45,108 nucleotides of DNA. It comes from Eubacteriales bacterium. Its GTDB lineage: Bacteria > Bacillota > Clostridia > Lachnospirales > Lachnospiraceae. The DNA is taken from NCBI GenBank assembly GCA_030524545.1, contig JAUNGM010000034.1:1-45108 (forward strand). Direction: 5' to 3'. Under the pieces are notes generated by a model. That model made no database searches. It was not told the DNA's origin and saw nothing but the letters and a program-made list of their open reading frames with translations. Below, piece after piece: positions 40,898 to 45,108 of the stretch (positions are counted from its first letter, which is position 1; each line of letters opens with the position of its first letter). Made by a program: the position numbers and the translations under genes.

Positions 40898-41747
40898 TGA
40901 AAAAATATATGAGGCTGTTGCTGCGGCTTTTTCAACAGAGGTAGAGACTATTCGGGAATATATTATGGAAAATGCAGAAGAAATAGTTGATAACAATTAC
41001 GACGAGCATTTCATAACTTCAATGAGTCTATGTAGGTTAAAAGACATATGTCAATGTGCAAAATTAAATAAAATAAAGAACTTAATAGTTAACCACATTA
41101 CGCCCAGAGAAGAGTATAAGAAAATATGGACAGAAGGCTTAAGTACTTTACCACATGCATTAATTAATAAAACGGTGCTTTCTGAATATTTAGCTGGACT
41201 GGGTTTTACATTTGAATTCATAGATGATCATATTTGCATGAAAAAAGATAATGAAGAAGTTGATGTAAAGAAATTGCAATTTTCTAATTTGCTTATGCGT
41301 CTTGGGGGAAAAGGGACTTTTAACGATTTTAATATAAATGGATATTTGTTTGTTGACAAGTTTGAAGTACACAACTGTCGAGGATGGTTGGGCTCTCCTG
41401 AATTTTTGAAAAGTTTAGCAACTGCATATGCGGACAATTCGATTGCAAATAAGTATGCAGATAGATGTAATAATTATTTGGTATCTTTTAGGGTTCCGAT
41501 TGGAAAAATAGATTTAGAAGGATTTGATGCCGATATAGGTGAAGATTTTAAATCTGAATTACTGATTAAATATTGTATCAATAGATTAGCATTTGCAACA
41601 GTGGGTAAGCTGGCTGTGCTTGAAATGTATAATCCTATTATTTTTTTAAAGCGGGATTATGATGTTCCAGAAGAGGATATCGAAAAGATATATCATTTAG
41701 AACATAGCAATGGAACTTTGACACCAAAAGAGTTATCAAGAATTTGA
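40875..41747 (+). CDS. Unknown protein B of a tandem paralogue pair (290 aa)
   Basis: The start is ATG 40875 after GGAGGAAGG, inside the end of gene A. Its middle aligns with protein A: KNLIVNHITPREEYKKIW (H74), EGLSTLPHALINKTVLSEYL, AGLGFTFEF, DFNINGYLFVDKFEV and SPEFLKSLATAY. The N-terminal ~60 residues are helical (EAVAAAFSTEVETIREYI). The two proteins are clearly diverged, so the duplication is old. No family name is assigned. A pair of similar enzymes or an enzyme with a related partner is likely. Confidence 0.6.
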   Translation: MFLDTTNSEKIYEAVAAAFSTEVETIREYIMENAEEIVDNNYDEHFITSMSLCRLKDICQCAKLNKIKNLIVNHITPREEYKKIWTEGLSTLPHALINKTVLSEYLAGLGFTFEFIDDHICMKKDNEEVDVKKLQFSNLLMRLGGKGTFNDFNINGYLFVDKFEVHNCRGWLGSPEFLKSLATAYADNSIANKYADRCNNYLVSFRVPIGKIDLEGFDADIGEDFKSELLIKYCINRLAFATVGKLAVLEMYNPIIFLKRDYDVPEEDIEKIYHLEHSNGTLTPKELSRI

Positions 41748-41763
41748 AGAATGGGTTGGTATT

Positions 41764-42726
41764 ATGAATGCTATAAAAATAATTGCACAGCATAAAGTGT
41801 TTGGAACATATTTTTTTGAAGCATTTGAATTTTTATATGAAAATGTAAGGTGCGAATTAAAAGTAGAAGAAAAGAAGCTGATTATGACATTTGTTGGTCG
41901 AAAAGCCATTCCCTCAATATATAATGTATTCTTTAAAGTGCATAATCTTTTATTTCTGATATTGGGTGGATTCCCAAAGATAGAATACATATTTGAAAAC
42001 AATATAGAGGTAGATGTAAGTAAATGGGCCAGAAAATATGATACAGCATCAAATTATAATGAACCAGAAGCTCGACTGTGTGAAATATCGCTGAAAACGG
42101 TCAATGAGAGCATACTAAATAAAATGTCAACGGTTCACCATCAGACTCTGTCCTCTGTGCAATACATTACTTGTGCATATTACTGCCATGTGGTGACAAA
42201 TCATAGAATTGAATTAATTACACACACCATAGATGGGTTTTTTAGGCATACGTCCTTTTATATGCAGCTGTTTCAGCAGATAAAAAAGCATAACCCCAAA
42301 AAACGTAAATTGGATTATATTGAAATGGTGGAAAGAGTTTTTAAGCGCTTTTTTGTTTATCATAGAAAATACAATTGCCAGATTTTAAAAAGTATTCATG
42401 TAAAAAGTAAGCAAGAATTTTATGAGATAATTGCAGATACCCGTAATGACTTTTCTCATTTCCTCGAAAGTAAGGCGCATAGACTGATTAAAGGAACAGA
42501 TATGGTTTATTTTATTGATTTGATTTTTTATGCAGAAAGATTGTTTATATTAGAAGAAGTTTTAGAAGTTGAAATATCGGAATTGCAGGTTATGGAATAT
42601 ATGTATATTTTACATGATTGGATAGACAAAATCGTAAATAAGAGAGATGATAGAATAAAATCGAAAAGATATAAGCGTGTCACAAGTGCAAAAAAGTGGA
42701 ATGAATTAAGGAAAACATTAAAATAA
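41764..42726 (+). CDS. HEPN-domain protein, ApeA-like (320 aa)
   Basis: The C-terminal ~130 residues are helical and contain IADTRNDFSHFL, with R227 and H232 in the R-N-x3-H form of the HEPN RNase motif. HEPN proteins of this kind (ApeA and relatives) cut RNA and are known in anti-phage defence. The N-terminal ~180 residues (YFFEAFEFLYENVRCELKVEEKKLIM..., Y-H-R segments) are a beta-rich sensor-like region I cannot name. The gene begins 16 bp after protein B with a poor ribosome site, so the three genes may be one operon. Confidence 0.72.
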   Translation: MNAIKIIAQHKVFGTYFFEAFEFLYENVRCELKVEEKKLIMTFVGRKAIPSIYNVFFKVHNLLFLILGGFPKIEYIFENNIEVDVSKWARKYDTASNYNEPEARLCEISLKTVNESILNKMSTVHHQTLSSVQYITCAYYCHVVTNHRIELITHTIDGFFRHTSFYMQLFQQIKKHNPKKRKLDYIEMVERVFKRFFVYHRKYNCQILKSIHVKSKQEFYEIIADTRNDFSHFLESKAHRLIKGTDMVYFIDLIFYAERLFILEEVLEVEISELQVMEYMYILHDWIDKIVNKRDDRIKSKRYKRVTSAKKWNELRKTLK

Positions 42727-43090
42727 AGGATATGACCAAGAAATATAGGTGGACTAAGGCTGGAAATAGTAGATAATTTAAAGCTAATGAACACTCGTGA
42801 TCAAAGATAGGTTCAAATGGTGGGGTTCAAGGGGTTCAGCTTATTTTGAGATGGTGTTCGAGCCGCCATGTATGGGTTATATTTCGCCATATAGTATAAG
42901 AAGTAACTTTCACCGCATATAGAAAGTATCGCGTTACTTCAGAAGAGCAAGCGAAAACCGGATACTTATGTAAAATTGAATCTGGATATGGAGGATTATT
43001 ATAGAATTATAGATCAGGAAAAATAAGTTAAAATATCTGTGGAAATGGCAGTTTTCTGGCGGAGAAAGAGTAATAGCGAGGTGATATAGA
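42727..43090. other. Intergenic region, 364 bp, with an inverted repeat
   Basis: No gene is supported here; frames are short and broken. A perfect 8-bp inverted repeat, GAAGTAAC (42900-42907) and GTTACTTC (42933-42940), is present. The region probably holds the Fic gene promoter and debris of older genes. Confidence 0.5.
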
Positions 43091-44188
43091 GTGAACAAAG
43101 ATCCATTTAAGGAATATATCAAAGAATCCGAGCCTGATAAACGGGATAAAGGTTATGCGTGGCATACGGCAATTGGCCTGCAGGCTGTCGATGGGCTGAG
43201 AACATCGGAATATCTGGTGCGTACGGCTGTTCGCAATATCGAGGGTGAGATATCCTTTGATGAGGCAAATGCACTTTTGCAGAGCTACTATGAGGAAAAT
43301 CCTGCCCATGATGTTGAGGATCGCACCGAAGAAGCCGACAAGGTTTCGGCACGGATTGCCGCTCTACTGTCCGAGCGCGCATTTAGTTTTACACCCAATG
43401 AGTATATTTCCATTCACAGGAAGCTGTTTACCGGCATCTATTCTCATGCAGGACATATCCGCGATTACAACATCACAAAGAGGGAATGGGTGCTGAATGG
43501 AGCAACCGTGCTCTACGGCAGTGCCACGGAGTTGCAGGCAACGCTGGATTATGACTTTTCCGAGGAGAAGAAGTTCTCTTACCGAAACCTTTCGATGGAT
43601 GAGATCATACATCATCTTGCGGTATTTATATCCAGACTGTGGCAAATCCACGTATTTGGTGAGGGCAATACCAGAACAACGGCAGTGTTTTTTATCAAAT
43701 ATCTGCGCACATTGGGTTTTGATGTGACGAACGATATTTTTGCTGAGAATGCATGGTATTTTCGGAATTCACTGGTAAGAGCAAATTATAATGACCTGAA
43801 AAATGGCATCTATGAAACAACAGAGTATCTTGAAGTTTTCCTGCAAAACCTCCTGTTGAACGAGAACCATCCTCTTCATAACCGGACATTGCACATCAGT
43901 GAGACATTTAAAGAAACAGAAAAACCGGATATTGAAATAACAAAACCGAACATTGACGTTCTAAAACCGGACATTGAAAAAGCTTTCCAGCCCAAAACGG
44001 CAAGTTATATTTTGAAACTTCATGAAAAATTTCCAGGCCCAACAATCTTTGGACGTTCAGATGTGATGGAGGCGATTGGCATTAGGCCGTCCAGAGCTTC
44101 TGAGCTTTTGAAAGAACTGAGGGAACACGGTGTTATCGAGTCAGTATCCGGTCATGGAAAAGGAAAGTACCGATTTCGGCTTCCGTAA
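43091..44188 (+). CDS. Fic domain protein with C-terminal winged helix (365 aa)
   Basis: Fic enzymes transfer AMP or another nucleotide moiety to target hydroxyls. The catalytic loop is IHVFGEGNTRTTAVFF (H-x-F-x-x-G-N-x-R complete). Flanking Fic segments include SFTPNEYISIHRKLFTGIY and AGHIRDYNITKREWV. The N-terminal helix ends VRNIEGE, resembling an inhibitory motif but with Val where Ser or Thr is expected. After a KPDIEITKPNIDVLKPDIEK linker a winged-helix domain follows (TIFGRSDVMEAIGIRPSRAS). It starts at GTG 43091, eight bases after GAGGTG. GC content here is higher than in the genes before it. Confidence 0.88.
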   Translation: MNKDPFKEYIKESEPDKRDKGYAWHTAIGLQAVDGLRTSEYLVRTAVRNIEGEISFDEANALLQSYYEENPAHDVEDRTEEADKVSARIAALLSERAFSFTPNEYISIHRKLFTGIYSHAGHIRDYNITKREWVLNGATVLYGSATELQATLDYDFSEEKKFSYRNLSMDEIIHHLAVFISRLWQIHVFGEGNTRTTAVFFIKYLRTLGFDVTNDIFAENAWYFRNSLVRANYNDLKNGIYETTEYLEVFLQNLLLNENHPLHNRTLHISETFKETEKPDIEITKPNIDVLKPDIEKAFQPKTASYILKLHEKFPGPTIFGRSDVMEAIGIRPSRASELLKELREHGVIESVSGHGKGKYRFRLP

Positions 44189-44379
44189 GGTTGAAGGAGG
44201 AAATTGCGTTCATGAGCATGTAGCAAAGCGGAATGCGAATGTCCGACTTACACTCAAAAAGAGATGTTTTATCTTCGGAAGAAGGAAAAGACAGATAATG
44301 AGTAATGAATATTTTGGACTATAAGATTTTTGAAAGATAGGTTGGGCTATCCTGAAATACTGATGTGGAGAAAAAGACA

Positions 44380-44784
44380 ATGGGTTCGATTATAAAAATA
44401 ATGCTGGCAATAAACAACAGGGGTGTGTACCTCTTTTATCACAAGGATACAAATATTTTTGATAACTGCCCGGTTTCTGCAATTCAATTACAGAATCTTG
44501 ATAGGAATGCACGATTGACTATGAAAGAGGAGAACAATTTTTGCTTTCTTACATATGATGAAATCAATTATAAAGACATAATGAGATTTTATGTGAAAGA
44601 ATGCATAGATGATAAAGAAATCAGAAAACAACTATTTAATATTCTAAGAAGCAGTAATTATGTAGATCCTTTTATTGAAGAATTGCGGAAACTGAACTTG
44701 TATGATGAATTTGAAATGGTATGCGGTGATATTTATGACCAATTATTTTGGGATTGGGCAAAGAAAATGGGCTTGAATTTTTAA
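44380..44784 (+). CDS. Hypothetical protein, possibly UPF0158-like (134 aa)
   Basis: ATG 44380 lies nine bases after GGAG; GTG 44365 is an alternative. The C-terminal half (VDPFIEELRKLNLYDEF ... DIYDQLFWDWAKKMGLNF) follows the layout of UPF0158-type small proteins, in which helices end in an aromatic W-x-x-x-x-G-(I/L) tail. The N-terminal part (IMLAINNRGVYLFYHKDTN) is a short beta meander. Function unknown. It may be an immunity- or chaperone-like neighbour of Fic, but nothing proves that. Confidence 0.45.
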   Translation: MGSIIKIMLAINNRGVYLFYHKDTNIFDNCPVSAIQLQNLDRNARLTMKEENNFCFLTYDEINYKDIMRFYVKECIDDKEIRKQLFNILRSSNYVDPFIEELRKLNLYDEFEMVCGDIYDQLFWDWAKKMGLNF

Positions 44785-45108
44785 TATATACGGGTTAACA
44801 GTTATTTTGAGAAAAGTGTATTATGTTGACGGGAAAATATGATATTCGGTTGCTCAAGGAAAATACAGTTGAAACGGTTTGTCTGCTAACGAGAAAAGCT
44901 CAGTAAATCAAAGGTTTCCGCCGGTTGGGGCCGTGTGTTTTAGCGAAATTTGGAATGTAGATATGTTTCCGAAGTGGGGACAGGGTTATGCGAAATGGTT
45001 AAATAGCAGAGTTATGCGAAATTGTATGAATATGGAACTGTAAAACAAACCGCTGGGTAGTGTAAAATAGTTTGTGTTTCTGGTAAAAAATGGCTCCTTT
45101 TTGGTAAG
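44785..45108. other. Non-coding end of window with a direct repeat
   Basis: No gene is supported in the last 324 bp. GTTATGCGAAAT occurs twice, at 44985-44996 and 45011-45022, and a similar TTAGCGAAATT lies at about 44940. Short direct repeats like this could be recombinase or regulator sites. Confidence 0.4.

Noticed and set aside
44200-44325. Short frame after Fic (64 codons from 44130)
   Set aside because: It begins inside the Fic gene in another frame and has no ribosome site; probably debris.
1-45108. CRISPR arrays, rRNA or tRNA genes
   Set aside because: No regularly spaced repeats of CRISPR type and no cloverleaf or rRNA signature were noticed; a dedicated tRNA scan could not be run.

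Overview
The window looks like the right-hand two thirds of a tailed (siphovirus, HK97-type head) prophage from a gut-type Clostridia host, probably Lachnospiraceae-like, followed by about 8 kb of AT-rich accessory or host DNA. The lineage is an inference from three things: AGGAGG-type ribosome sites, large serine recombinases in place of a tyrosine integrase, and small-gene families typical of clostridial phages and conjugative elements. All convincing genes are on the + strand. The DNA is moderately GC-rich up to about 36.84 kb and then turns strongly AT-rich, which I take as the prophage edge.

Layout. (1) 1-7.5 kb: the 3' part of a C5 DNA methyltransferase with a repetitive middle, a small membrane protein, then an amidoligase locus. 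This locus holds a 310-aa protein resembling the C-terminal half of an amidoligase, a complete amidoligase, a DpnD/PcfM-like protein and two gamma-glutamylcyclotransferases, followed by a ribbon-helix-helix protein and several small proteins. (2) 7.5-11.4 kb: a series of small unknown genes, most standing behind a copy of one conserved ~100-bp promoter/operator/leader element and several followed by related hairpins. The element occurs nine times between 1.8 and 11 kb, and core-only versions precede the genes at 14.76 and 33.83 kb. (3) 11.5-31 kb: the morphogenesis operon in canonical order: TerS, TerL, unknown, portal, ClpP-like protease, capsid, connectors, tail tube, G/GT chaperones with a -1 frameshift site, tape measure, Dit, Tal and tail-tip proteins. 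(4) 31-33.7 kb: an HTH/zinc-finger protein, holin and endolysin. (5) 33.8-36.8 kb: three overlapping serine-recombinase genes ending in a strong terminator. (6) 36.9-45.1 kb: recombinase fossils plus a run of accessory genes: a Sel1-repeat protein and a DUF2971 protein, a tandem pair of divergent paralogues, a HEPN protein, a Fic protein and a UPF0158-like protein.

The prophage appears to be decaying or contains base errors. TerL has a one-base deletion in a C run. The capsid gene has a UGA where a Trp is expected. The third recombinase has a UAG in mid-gene. TerL also carries an intein inside its Walker A loop, with residues matching the class 3 (W-C-T) inteins.

The most interesting candidates for undescribed biology are the dispersed promoter/leader element, the amidoligase with its apparent non-catalytic partner, and the accessory region with its paralogue pair of possible ADP-ribosyltransferase-like fold.
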